Below, in pieces: positions 1-13,746 of a stretch of DNA of 64,000 bases. Numbering within the stretch: position 1 is the stretch's first letter; every line of letters starts with the position of its first letter. The position numbers were made by a program, and so were the translations under genes. The stretch comes from Ophthalmolycus amberensis (Eukaryota; Chordata; Actinopteri; Perciformes; Zoarcidae), in contig JAFEUB010001102.1 in NCBI GenBank assembly GCA_024529925.1, positions 964,001-1,028,000 on the forward strand. Reading direction: 5' to 3'. Under the pieces are notes generated by a model. It did not search any database and was not told the DNA's origin. It saw only the letters and a program-made list of their open reading frames with translations.

Positions 1-1152
1 AAAAGCTTTATTAGAAGAAGCCATTTTACATTTCAGTATTTTAAAGCATTCTGCCTATTAATTCCCACATAAATATGCATTATTCTAGACTGGAGCTGAA
101 TGCAGCACTGTCTCCAAACCACCAGACGTTTTGAAAACACACATTCATTATCCGACCTTGTTTGAGAGCTCAACAAAGTCGGTTAGATGTAAGATCAGGA
201 CACACACGCGCATGCTTCAATAACGATGCGTTTGTGCGCACGCATCGGTTCGCATTCACGTGCACACGCATACACACTCGCATACATTTGAGCCTTCCAG
301 GACTGTTATATCTCAAGTCTCCCCCAGACCCATTGTATCGGCTTTAATTAAATTATATGTCATGAAACTCTCTGCTTGTCTTAACATTTCTCTCACTGTG
401 ATTGGTCAGGACAGGCTCAACATCTGTTTAAAGGAATTCACCGGCAGCTCGCACCCTCAGCCCCCTGGACACACAATAACACATTGCTTCAGTCCGAGTC
501 CAAAACCCGGGGTGAACACATCAAATTTGCGCCAATCTGCCAGCAGTCAGCGACCTGTCTAGCTCATCGGATACAACGGCCGTGCATTTATTTCCACTTG
601 TAAGAAATAAGCATTGGCAGGTTTACCTGTGTAATGTGTGTCGCCTATACAAATGTATAGCAGGACTCGGTGCAGCAGTAAGAGTATCCAATGAGACGTA
701 ATGTGAAGCCCCCATGCAGCCAGCCAGGCTTGCAGGAGCTCTTGTCCAGGAGCCTCGGGGCTGTGTTTTCGTGTGGCTGCCCCGTACAGATGGAAGCTGG
801 AGGCTGGCGGATCCTGGAGAGAGGAGAGTGGGTGGTAGGGGTGGAGTGAGGGGTAATGCAATTGCTTCTGCTTGATGCCGGGCCCCTCTGGCAGCAGACA
901 AGCATCTCTGAACCAGCCAGGCAGCCTGTAATAAGCAACATGGTTGGTGCCACCGATCCCTGTGTGGCTTAGGGGCCAACTGGAGTGCGACATGCTCAGC
1001 GAGGCCATGGGTTGACATTTCAACAGTGACGGAAGTGAAAAAAACGTCACCAAGCCAAGTTTTGTGGATAGAGGTATTCTTAAACCTCACAAGCGCTTAC
1101 AAATATCCTAATTGGTTGCGTTTCTCCCCGTCTTCTTTTCTTCTTCCCTCAG
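1..1152 (+). other. unc5a: unc5a intron, partial at the left edge
   Basis: No coding exon was found on either strand. The preceding exon should encode the first Ig domain, with a Trp-Cys pair, and end one base into a codon; nothing like it is present. There is CA-rich low-complexity sequence near 195-290. A pyrimidine tract ending in CAG at 1150-1152 forms the acceptor of the next exon. Confidence 0.7.
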
Positions 1153-1256
1153 ACCTGAGAAAGAACTTTGAGGAGGAGCCGCAGGGTAAAGAGGTAGCAT
1201 TGGACCAGGAGGTGCTACTGCGCTGCCATCCCCCCGAGGGAGTGCCACAAGCCGAG
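1153..1256 (+). CDS. unc5a: unc5a exon: start of second Ig-like domain
   Basis: The acceptor is TTCCCTCAG and the donor is GTGAGA. The first two bases (AC) complete a codon begun in the missing upstream exon; a T there would give Tyr, as in the family motif AYLRKNF. The exon reads LRKNFEEEPQGKEV and then LLRCHPPEGVPQAE. The Cys in LLRC is the first half of the Ig disulphide. It ends on a codon boundary, matching the next exon. Similar UNC5 sequences in other vertebrates carry the same EVxLxQEVLLxC pattern. Confidence 0.93.
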
Positions 1257-4200
1257 GTGAGACAAGGATTCAGAAGATATTTATAGTTCCACATCTCCAT
1301 TTACCCTTTCCTCACCAGGAGGACAAAGAGCAAAACGTAGCTCAGGATCAGCTCCCCAGCATCTCTCGCTGCTCCACCAGGGGAGCCGACAACCCTGTAC
1401 GGATAAATTACACCTTTAATTATTCCCCATTATTGATTTATTATCTCTCTTACATCTCTAAGAATCCGTATATCACAGCGTCTCGTCACATCACTCAGGA
1501 TAGGCTTGGAGGCTTCAATCCCCGTTTGGCATCTCTAAAGGCCTATCCATAATTAATGGGTCTATTTGCTTCTCTCTCTCCCTATCTTGTTCTCTCTATC
1601 TCTCTGCCGTCTCTCCATGTCCTGTGTCTCTCATACACTCTTGTTCTGCCCAACTCTCTCGGTCCGTCTTCACAGCTCTCAGTGGTGTGTGTGTGTGTGT
1701 CTGTGTTTAGAGGGACCAGACTGGGGCCAGCTGTTTCACCTCGTCTGCTGCATCCTCGCAGTCCCAGATAGGCACTAACCGCTTTAATAACAACACAAGA
1801 GGAGGTTAGGCCAGCCACTCAGACAGCTCAGAGACCAGCAGCAGCAGACTAGCCAATCACAGCTCGACAGAGTAGGGACAGTTTGCAGAGAAATGGGAAG
1901 GAAGGTGCCAACTGCAGTTCAACAGAAAAGAACATCAGAGCAGAAGTCACCACGGGACAAAACGGGAATAGTGCACGAGAGGAAGAAAGCCCAATTATAT
2001 GCGGCATCGCAACTGGCCATAATACTAGCAACAATGCCTCTGTATCGTAGCTACTCTCGAGACGGCACAAGGTCAAGTGAGAGCAAGAAAACAAGCAAAC
2101 CAATCTGAGAGTACACCAAGAAAAGGAATAACATCAGTTTTGGCTTCTGCAAGAGGGCACAGAAACCACACAAAGCGTGATCAGTTTCACTCTCAGACCG
2201 CCAACAGCTATGGAGAGCTCCAGCAGCTACAAAATCAAAGCTACATTTCCCACACGAAAAGAGAACAAATAGGAACATCGTTGATCTCAGCATCAGTATC
2301 ATACCAATCTGCAATTGTTCTGCTTTTTGTCTGTTTGATTGCATCAAAAAAAATAAATACACCACTGCTTTTCCTGCCCATGTACAACTCCCTTATCTAC
2401 AGCAGTCCAGAGCTGCATAGGAGGGGGAGACGGTTGCTATTAAGTTGCAGTGAATTTTGACCTCGGAAACATATTTTCAGGTGGAGTGGCAGAGAAACGA
2501 GGATGTGATCAACCCAGCGAGTGACCCCAATTTTTTCATCACGGCTGACTACAATCTTGTCATCAAAAAAGCCCGGCTGGCGGACACGGGCAACTACACG
2601 TGTGTGGCAAAAAACATCGTTGCTCGCCGCAAAAGCACCTCTGCCACGGTCCTAGTCTATGGTAGGTGATAACTTCTTTCAACAGGTGTCACGGAGGGCA
2701 GCGGGAGAGGCCTGGGGTTCAAATAGCTCCTAAATTTACAAACATAAGAAACAGCTTGAATAATTCATCGACTGCTTGCATGTTGCTCTCGTTATCCCAC
2801 ATTTCCACATAAACCTCTGCATGTTCTCGTGCATGAACGATACCTGGGTGCACTTCTTTTATCAGGTGGTTGAAATATTACACTCAGATTTAACACCGTA
2901 GTTGCCAGCATATTACGTATGGTGACAACTTGCATGAATCAGCTCTGTTTTTCAGCGAACAGTGAATTGCACTATCATTAATAACTACAAAAAAGATATA
3001 GTAGTGTATCTGCACATTAATTAGCATGACTTAAAATGTTGCTGGCAGCCATTCTGCACAAAAGCTGGCAGTCTCCAATCTTCCTCCTGCCATCTTCCTC
3101 GTTCTCTGTAGTGGATCCAATACGGGACGAGAAATTGAATTAACAGCAAACTGTAAATAATGACTTGGCTTGATAAGCACACTGATCTTTATTAAAATTC
3201 ATAAAAAAACAGCATATTTTCTATCACAGAGGGTTCCTTGGGTACTGGCACTGCTTACGTTTTGCATACGTTACAACAGCCAGCCTTAATTCTCAGCTAT
3301 ACATGCAATCAGGAAGTTGTGTGGCAACGCATCTGAAAAATGTAAAGATCTGGCATCATGTCTGAAGCAGCGTGTGTTTTTGTCGAGGCCGCCAGAAGAT
3401 GCCGATACCATGATGTGCTGTAAAGTCAGAACAAGAGTTCTTGTATTATCTAACACGACCGCAGAGATAACGCACCACATGCCACAAATATACAGCACTA
3501 TGTAGGAGGACTCGATCCTCCTCAGCAGCAGGTGCACCAAGGCTTCTGCTATAAAATCATGTTTGTGTGAAATGTATTCAATATGTATCTTGTACAAGAT
3601 TTACAAGACAATTCAGGTTATTTTTATGAAGTTTATACATTTGAAATACATGAAAAACAAGGAGTAAGTTAGCATATCCCATGTGAAATTAAGGGAATTA
3701 TTTGATCAAAACATATTCGCGTCTTTATGTATTAAGTGGTGAGTGAGAAAGCACCTGCGTGTATTACTTTTGATGTGACTTGTACAGTCTTTTTACTTTA
3801 TTGAGTTAAAAATAGAATTATAAAATCAATATTTAACAATTAAGACAAAATAGACAGTAAGCACTTCAAGTAATTTCCTTTTAGGCTGGTTTCATAAATG
3901 AACAGACTCTGGAGGGGGGTTCAAACGTTTACATGGTGGTTTGACTGTAAATGTAGTTGAAAATTAAAGCATGTGCACTTTCACTGTGAACGGTTTCAAA
4001 TGAAATGTGTTAATTTGCAGCATGCAGTCAAAACACACATTATCATACACTCCTCCGAGCCTCCAGCGTGAAAATAAAAAAGCCCAATTATTCCGGCTGT
4101 TGATTATAATAGAGTAGCTTGTTGTTGAAAGACTTGCTCTGCAGATGAAGAAATCTAGCGTTGGAATAATTGTGGAGGCAACAGCATTCACATTCCTATT

Positions 4201-7200
4201 GTTCGTCTTCCTCGTTTTCAAATTGTGAACAAATTGCATAGGGTACTTGCTTGTTTATTAATTTCTTCACATCACTCCATGTGCTTGACAAGATGACAAA
4301 TGTATTAACTTTGTGGACATATTTGAGGTTAAATCACAATACGTGTGTTTAAAAAAAAGAAGAAATGAAAGAACAATTCAGTTACCTGAGAGCTTCACCG
4401 TCCACCACGCTAGCTAGCTGTAGCAAGTCATAACAGCTGCTACTTTTCAAAGGGGGTTCAACGGGGGGGCAGAGATGTATTTTAACAAGGCCTGGCTGGT
4501 GTGACTGCACTCTGTGCTAAGAGGTAATCAGGGGCCGAGTTGCCTGGCAATTTACCTCGCCGTGGTGGGCAATCAATCGCATAGAGAGGGCGAGGAAATG
4601 ATTCAGCCACGACAAGCACAGGCGAGAGTTAGGGGGGGGGATTAGGAAGGGAGTATGTACAGGGAAGGAACGACAGTGCTGTTCAAGTCAATAAATCAGG
4701 AATCTCGGTATCTTGTAAGCTGCGGCAAACACGGGATGTACAGGAGGGAGCTGATTAGAATCAAACCTGCGTGTTTGATGTAATCACCTGCCGTGATCGA
4801 GCCATATACTGCAGCAGCAATTAAGTGCCAATAGAGGGTTACGGTTCAGTACGTGGGCATTGTTTCTTTTTAAGTGCTTGAACCTTTAGTTTCAAATATA
4901 AAAGAGGCATAACTGACAGCCGACAGTGTTGTTCTCTACAATAGTTGAGTTGAGGAATGAAATCAGCGGTGGACGTGTGAAGGACACAATCTGAATTACC
5001 GAAGCAGCAACGATATATATATTTATTTTTCAGTCGTGCGTTTGCATCTCCAATGAGTAGGCGTGGGCTTCTTCTATGCACTCATGACTGTGAGCTTGTT
5101 TGCTTTAAATAGCATTTCTTTACAGTGATTACATTCTGCCTGAGTGTTTTGTATAATATCTTCCATTACCTTTAGAAAGGATATTTAAAATGTCCGCCAG
5201 TTACTTTGCAGCTCTGTGTGTTCCTCAGAGATAAGGTCATGCTGTCATGTTATTTGCTGCTCCCTGTTGAAGCCATTTTGTTTTCACAATGGTCTGTATT
5301 GCCAACGTGGACACAGGAAGCAGCCGGTATTGCTCTCGCTCGTCCATCAGTGATCAACCAAAGAGCGTAACAGCAGTCACGATTATTCTAGCGCAACACA
5401 CCTCTTGTCCGTGGTGCATGTCGGGTAATCCTGGCTGCTCTGTCCCTTCATCCATCTATCCCTCCCTTCCTCCCAAACCCACCCCCCCTCCCTCACCCAC
5501 CTTTCCCCGGGCGCTGGTCTGACAGTCAACGGCGGCTGGTCCACGTGGACCACCTGGTCGTCCTGCAGTGCTGTGTGTGGGCGTGGCTGGCAGAAGAGGA
5601 GTCGGAGCTGCACCAACCCCACGCCACTGAATGGAGGCACATCCTGTGAGGGGCAGAACGTCCAGAAAAGTGCCTGTGTGGCCACCTGTCCAGGTAACTC
5701 CCAGGCAACCCCGTTTGTCCTGTGGTGCTTGGCTTCCTGTGGCTTCCTTTTTGCATTTCTTTGCATCTAGAAGTCATCAATTCATTTTTATTTTGGCTGC
5801 CTTTTGTTCCAGCACCCAGGTCTTCCCGTAGACGTCAGTGCTTCTGTTGTTTCTTGCAATTAGACCGCTTACACAGCAATGTCAGAGTCTATTAGTCGTC
5901 ACAGTAAGGCCTCACCCTCAACGTGATTTAATGTTCACTCTTTGTTCACGTATTTCTTAATCTGCTGCGCTGTACATGGGCCCTGCTTTGATTTCAGAGA
6001 CCTGTCTGCTTTTAGAGACACGGTCCCTGCCCCGGCATTGTGTCAGACCAGCGAGTACATTTGTTGTTCTTTGCTGCTCAAGCTATGTAGTAAATATGGG
6101 CAATAAAAAGCTGAATTATGGCAGCCACCGTGCCATGTTTACGTGTGAGGAGTTGAGGGCGTTTCATTTGCCTGCCCGTTCTCCCTTGCGAGAGCGTCGG
6201 CGAGGCAGAGAGTGTTCTGCCTGATACTGAGCAACACATATCGATCTCCGGTAGCCTGAGATGGAAGTCAAGCTGCTTCATTTGCAGTTCCACATTAGCC
6301 CCCCTGACAGGGGGCGAGGGAGCAGCATAGGAAAAGGGGAGGTATAGGTGAAGGGAGGATAGAGACAGATGGAATCAGATCCAGTGTAAGGAAGGCGGAA
6401 ACAAAGCCCAGAGTGACAGAGAGGAGAGGAAAACTGAGAAACAAGTAGAAAAAGCCTGAGTGTGTACAAGAGCTTGCCGTTTAGCTGCCAGCAGATCCGT
6501 CTGTGGACGTATAGCTGGGACTCTGCACTCATGCTGACCTCAGGAGAAATCTCCCGCAATCCAACACCTCTGGCAGTGGCAGCTTCTCCATGCCAAGAAC
6601 AGAGGTTATCTTCCCCAGTGAATCAGGGCATTACATTACACATCTCCCATGTAAAGACATCACGAGATGTCAAGCACGAGTGTAAGTAACATTGCCCGCT
6701 GGAATACAGCAGCAGGAGGAGGAAGACAAAGGAAACACAGCAATGCATGACACTCCATCGGGGCTCTGTCTGGATTATTAGCGCTGGAGCAACGAGTCAT
6801 GGAATTAGAGGGGTGTCTGGGGATGCTTGACATTCCCCCACAGCAAAGCCGGATACTGACCTCCATGAGCTTAAAGAGAGTAATGTCAGTCCAAGCTGCA
6901 ATTGTTGGACTAAACCCCGCGCCTTTCTATCTTTCTCTTGCCCCGCCGGGAGAAAGTGTGTAATTTCAACCCGTAAGGTGCTGTGACAGAAATTGCATTG
7001 TGCCCTGTGAACACAGTTTGCAGAGACTTTGAGGAAGAAAGAACTTGTTTGTTTTTTTCTCTCTCTCAACGAGACGCAACGCGACCGCGCTCACACGTCT
7101 ATCGGTCCCGTTGTTTGGCCACAGAGAGTAGCGCCTGCCTCCTTTTCTCAGACAGAACATCAGTGGCACAGACGACCCCAGCTGTCGGATTCTGAAGACG

Positions 7201-10200
7201 GCTCCCTTCAAGGCCGAAGTCCGCCGCGCCAGAGCCTGGGGATGGTGGGCTGTTCTTTCCATCAACAAGTGGTGCCGCGGCCCTGTTGTGTACTTACAGA
7301 CATGCCTCTGAAGTCCCCCAAGATTGAACTGATCAATCTCCCGTCATCCGTCACCCAGCGCACACACACACACACGGCCCAGCGAAGGCAACCCCCAAAT
7401 GCATCTGAGTCCACGTGATTAAAACATACATATTCAGCTTGAATACATGAATAGATGTTCTCATCGAGTTACGTTCAGCAAGGGGGAGAAGATGAGACCA
7501 GCCTAGCAGAGAGCATCCCAACATACTGGGTAAAAACCTTCATTACCACTTTGGTTACAGCCTTCGCAGGTCTAATCCACTGCACTCACAGTAGATGGTG
7601 ATTTCAGCTCATTTCTGAAGAAAGATGACTTGAGCAGAATGAATTACACGGGGAGCTGTAATGCTGCAGATAGACATCATGTTATTTATTTAGACACGGC
7701 TGACATTTGGATTCAGAAGCTTTGTTTTGTTTTTTATAGTCAGCCTTGAGAGGCGTTTTTGAGTTGCATTTTAAAATAATAAATGATTTCATTCTGGTCT
7801 TGTTTCAAGAGTTCATCAATTATCCAGACTTAGATTCTCCATTGATTATAAGCTCTCTAGTGCATTTAGCTTACAGCATTGGGTCTTTGAAATGAGTTAC
7901 AGAAAAAAATCTATTTTGTTTTTATCTGCTCATTCTTTGTGATTTGCAGTTTCAAGTCAGTTTTGTCTAAAACACATCCCCACATGCTTTACTCCTCCTT
8001 TGGGGATAAGGAGATGCTGTCAACTGGATGAATATTCGCTGGCAACAAATCAATTTATATTTGGAAGCAACAACATGCAACGGCTATAATTTGTCTCTGC
8101 CTTGCCCGGCTGAAGTCTATATATATTTCTTGTTGACATGCCGATGGCCATGTGTTGTTCCACATTTTTAAAAAGTAGCACTATTCCGTCAGAACTCTCC
8201 ACATGTCGATTCACAATGACTCTTGTGTCTAAACGTGAGCTCCCACCTCTCATCTGGAAGGTGTGAAGATGGAGAGGCTCATCTGTATTTTTCTGTATGT
8301 CTCCAAAGTGTTTTAATGAGAGTTGATGGAGGCCTGTTTGGCAGATCAGATGGGCTTCATGCTGGGAGAGAAACGGGGAGCTGTGGAGGAGGAGGAGGAG
8401 GCTAAAGCCTGAGGCTCAGAGCAGACACACTTGAGACAGCGAGTAGCCAAACTATGCAAGAGCTGATCTCCATTTCTCTGCCTTTTCCTTTGTCTCCATC
8501 TCATCATATGATGCCGAAAGTACCCCGCGAAATCTGCAGTCCATCCCTCGCCCTTTTCATTGACTCTGCCCCTGCGTTGACTTGTGATCAGAGCCAACAG
8601 TGATGGCAAAATGTCAGATCACGCCAACGTTTCCAACAAAGACACACCACCTGTGTCAACAGCAAATAGCTAGTCCCCAGTTTTGGAAGTGACACAGTGA
8701 CACCTGCCCCGCGCAAATGAATGGACTCGCTGCTGATGTGTTCGAGAACAGCAAACAACCTGAAGGGATTTCAAACGCGAGTGAATTATTTAAATACTGT
8801 ACTGATCCCTCAGGCTTGCCAGAGGAGCTGTGAGATTTCTACTAGAGGGAAAACAAACAGACTCTGGGCTGGTTCATTTGTGTATGCGTGCTTGTAAGCG
8901 TGTGTTTGTGCATGTTCGCGTCGTACACGTGCAAGTTAACGCCCATATGTCTATTTCTACCTTTTGAAGCAAGCGTTCGTGTGTCTCTGGATATGATCAG
9001 AGATTGTTTTCCGGAGACTTCATATTTTATCCGAGGAATAAATAAAGGATGTGGTTAATAAATGTGAGAGAAAAGAGACACTTTAGTTCACTGCGAAAAA
9101 GACGGTGGCCATCTGGTGACAGCCTCGCATCAGCGCTGTTTTTAATCATTCGGTGCCATTTGTTTTGGCTCACCCTCCTCGTATCTCATTCTGTCTCATT
9201 CTGGTCTGTTCTAGTGGTTTAGTTAACATACGGGAGAAGACTCAGCTTTGTGCAGTTACCCATAAAACTACTACATCACAGCCACAAAGAAAAATCGTTC
9301 TAAGAGTTTTAGATGTATAAAATGTGTCAGAAATACAGAATGAGGTGCGGTTATTAATATCCGTTGCGTCGCCCACTGCTGTGGCCGAGCTCTCGACCCC
9401 CTCCATGGGTCTGTATTTTTCAGTGGCATTTTTTCATCAGCCTTTGACCACCAGGATTAGGGATGGTTACTGTGCACGCGTGTGTTGACAGGACAGTGGG
9501 AGCACAGCCTGCTGGTCTCAGTGGTACTTGTCTACCTCCTCGTGTTCCCCTCAAGGACACAGAAACCACAGGTGTCCAATGGTCTCGGACTGTGTCCGTC
9601 AGTAGCCGTTGTCATTTCGAACAGCAAAGCCTTCAACAGGCCCTCCTACTGGCCTGGAAAGAATGTCCGGGTCCCTTTTTGCTTCTCCCCCCGACAACAT
9701 GTCCAAACAGGGGCTTGCCACTGGGCTATTGTATTACTTTCCCTCCTCAGAGACCCGTCTGACCTAAAACCTGTGGTGCTGCATGATTGAAATTCAGCTG
9801 TGCTGCCTTTTGCAGTGGCGCTAACAATCTCTTTCTGGGGATTTGATAAGATCTTGCTTCACTGCATTCATTGCGACCGCTGACGATCTTCCCTCTTGCT
9901 TCTTTGCTTCTTTGCTGTCCAAACACTTCTCTGGTCTCTGCTCCTGTGGAAAGCCTCTCCTGTTTCTGAAATATTTGCAACATGTGTTAAGATTGAGTCA
10001 GACAGGCCATCAAGAACTGTTCATGCATCTTCATCCTTCTTTGACTTTCCTCAGCCTTGGGTCACGGCGCTTGTGTCTCATCCACATTCACATCCACACG
10101 AGCAGCACCCTGTCCCCACTCCTCCAATCTCCTCCTTTGAAAATGTTATTTGCACGGCCATTTGTCTCGCTATGTGGTGGAAAAGAGAAGTAGAATTCCA

Positions 10201-10851
10201 TCACCTCATCGGGGCAGATGTTGATCTCGTCTCTTTATTTCACAGTGGTGTGGATAAACTAAGGGGCGACATCATATATTCATTAGGATGTAATTCTCTA
10301 TTCAATCATTCTCGTTCCCAGCCTGGATAATCAGCCCACTGGCCCACGGATGGGTCCACTCAATGCCAAACAAGGACAATTATCTGATTGGTTCTCTCGC
10401 TGCCAAATGGATCTGACTGCAAAGAGGCCCGAGCTGTGTCAGCATCCCATCTCACATACACACAAACACTCACAAACACTCATTCTCTAGCAATCATCTG
10501 AGGACACAAACGGACCAACACGGAGACTTGTGTGGGAGCGGGGTCTAACTGGCACACCTGGGCCTCTGGTCTCATCCGCTTACAGCGGCATTTAGCTTGG
10601 TATCCAATTGGCTGTAAAACCAAATAATATCATTGCTTGGTACAGTTATGCAATAATAGCAAATCCCACGCTGAGTGACTCTCACACGTGTGTTTTATTA
10701 ACCAAAGTCTCTGACCTGCAGCGGGTCAGACCCATTCTCTTTTGGTCATGCACCCTGCACTATTTATTGCTAGGATTAATGAGCGCTAAGGTTTTCTTGC
10801 CCTTAGGTCAGTCAGGAAGAGGGTTACTGCTGTCATAGAGGTGCGCTTGTC

Positions 10852-10904
<53 letters not shown>

Positions 10905-13708
10905 GCTCTGGTGATTCTTCTCTGGTCCCCTTCACCCCTACATTTGGGAGAGAGAAAGAGCGAGACAGTGGCGTTTTTCCCCCATGAGAGCTCATTACTG
11001 CTCTTTTTCCCATTAGCCCTATGGTAACCTTCCCCAGGCCTGGCGCTGTGTCACTCTCAATATCAATCCCAGCCGCCTGGCTCCCCCACCCCACCCCACC
11101 CCACCACAATGCCGAATTACACCCACCTATTGGAAGTGGTCTCCCTCTCTGCGTGTGGTAAAGCTACTGATGTTTCTTACAGCAGGGCCCGCACAGAACA
11201 ATTACTGGCCCATTTCCATTTGTTTCATTCTGCCCGTGTTGATGGTGGTGTGTTTCAAGTTGCGGTAGACAGAAATACACATCAGGTGTAATGTACATCC
11301 GCCTCTGTTCAGAGTAATACCACCTGTATTATGTCTTGCATTCAAACGCACTGCAGGTACCGGTAATGTTGCTACAGTAACGGCTTGCTTCACAAAGAAA
11401 TCAAACCGAGGGAGATTTGCTTCGTCTCACGAATGTTCATGTGGGAGGATTTTTAAAACATAGAGGCACACATGTATGTTTGACAGCAGACGAGAGGGCC
11501 AATTTCCCAAGGGTCAAATTCTCCTCCCTGTACAGATTTAGTTTGTTGACAGCTGAGTCTACCAGGCCACAGCACCCGCGTACCACTGGGGTTTAGCTTT
11601 GGTTGCATCTGATTTCCATGTTAAAAATAAACAAAGAACGCAGAATAGAGACAATATGGCTTCCCTCAGCAGTTTTACACGCTTTGGTTTCCCTGCGCAT
11701 CTGCTGGATTTGAGTGTGTGCAAGTGGATTTGCATGTCTTTATGATGCTTTACCTACCAGGTTTCCATTTTAGAGTGGATTTGCACAGGATGGCAACAGA
11801 GTATTCTTCCAGTTGTTCTCATCTCACACGCAAATACACCACTGCTCTTACACCGCTGCTGCATCTGAACTTCACCGTGTAGAGTTTCCCACTGTAAGAG
11901 GGAGTTATAGCTTGTTTTATTGAAGGTGTTCAGCATGTTTTCCGATCAATAGTTTTCCCTGAGAACTGAGATATCACTGGTTGAAGTGAATCAGTCGGAG
12001 TTGTGCTGCTGTGTGTGTGTGTGTTTGTGCTCACCCGTGTTTCTCATTCCGTGTGTTTGCAGTGGACGGAGGCTGGAGCGAGTGGAGCAAGTGGTCGGCG
12101 TGTGGTGCAGACTGTTCGATGTGGAGGAGCAGGGAGTGCACCCAGCCCTCACCGGGCACCGGGGGCAAAGACTGCCAGGGACTCGACCTGCAGTCTCTCA
12201 ACTGTACCAGCGAGCAGTGCCCACAGAGTGAGTGCACTACCCACCCACATACTGCGACACACAACTGTTCAACTCAGTGGAACAATGGAGGACATCCCGT
12301 TGCACAAGTTGTTTCTTTTACCACTTTTCTGCAACAGGATCAGTTGGCTGCAGTTTCGTTTTAAATGTCTGCTTATTATAGATGAGCTGATTAGTTGCAA
12401 ATAAACATTTTCTAAATCAACAAATATGCTCAAAACAACATTTGAGAACACTGATATGATAAAGTAAAAGAAGCCCAAAGTGGAAAATGTATTAAAAATT
12501 GAAAGCATGACGGTTTAGTCTTGCACCCTACATCAAATACAATATCAAGTAGATCATAAGCAATACATCAGCAGCAGGTTTACAGGATTAGCATCAATTG
12601 ACCCCTGAACTAAGGCAGGTAGAGAGGCTTTTCCCTTCATGCTCTATGTTTTTAAATACTGTCTCCACTTTGGCATGGGGAGCGGGAGTGTCCTCTCCTC
12701 TTTTTATTCGATCAAATAAACATTTTATGGCTCCTTATGGCATCAGTTTCCTGTGATAGATGGAAGGAAAGATGTCCATTTCATAAGACACTTGCACTGG
12801 CAGGAGAATGGTCTGCGGGCCATTACCGGCTCGTCCCCACCTGCGTGACCTTTTTTCGACGATCAGTTCTAATAAACACCGGTATGACACCCGCTGCTAA
12901 GATAATATACAACCTTTTCACCCTGCCGTGTTGCTCTCTGAGCTATTAATAGAGCTGAGAATTAAACCATCTCTCTTCTGAATAAAACACAACCTGTCAG
13001 ATGAAGTGCCACGGGTCAAATCAGCCGGCGAAAAGCACACATGGCCGGTGTGCATGGTGTGCTGTGATTTGTGTTTATGCTGTGCGTTTATGTAGTTACA
13101 AAGCCAATGGGAAATTCACTTTTTTGTGTAAAGCAGCCACTGTGTTCCAACTAATACACTGTGTTCATTAATACTGTCAGGATAAGAAACCACGAAGCAC
13201 GGCAGCTGAGTGGAAAGTGGCACCACGGGGTCCACTGCTGACCAGATGGACATGAAAGGAGAGCTCTTGTCACGCCCTACAGATATCAAAGACAGAAAGC
13301 TATTGCAGCTTCCCATCCAGAAATGAGTCTCAGGGTGGTGTCTCACAGAGACAAGTCTTATAAATAGCGCTCTCTTTGGCTGATCCGCATGATAAACACG
13401 GGGTTTTAATGGGGACTGGGTTAACATGGGCCAGTGAATTAATAAACTGAATTATGTATCTTGCACCATTTGACGTGATCAGATAGACCGATGCATAGAG
13501 AGAGCTGCGGGGTGGATTGAGCTTCTGTATGTCACATTATGTGTGTGAGAATGTGTCCGTGTGTGCGCACGCATGTGCGTGTGTCAACCGATAGCTGAAT
13601 ATTGGCCGATGCAGTGAACCAGGGAGCTCTGTCGGCCCATCATCAAAGGTCAGCAGCTCCTCCCCAGAGAGGCAAGATATATACACAAAGATGCCAGTCA
13701 TTGTTCCT

Positions 13709-13746
<38 letters not shown>

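Larger units (their letters stand above)
5694..12062 (+). other. unc5a: unc5a intron (6.4 kb)
   Basis: No supported exon. It holds a short CA run (7360-7377), a GAGGAG run (8386-8401), a long TG microsatellite (10855-10903), a C4A tract at 11083-11102, and a TG run at 12009-12025 just before the next acceptor. Most of the remainder is unique sequence with no recognised mobile element. Confidence 0.65.

Noticed and set aside
1..1152. Search for the first Ig-domain exon of unc5a
   Set aside because: No segment with the expected Trp-Cys-rich Ig1 sequence and a phase-1 donor was found.
9463..10330. Several plus-strand open frames of 78 to 144 codons
   Set aside because: They lie wholly inside an unc5a intron, lack family features and overlap one another in different frames, as expected by chance.
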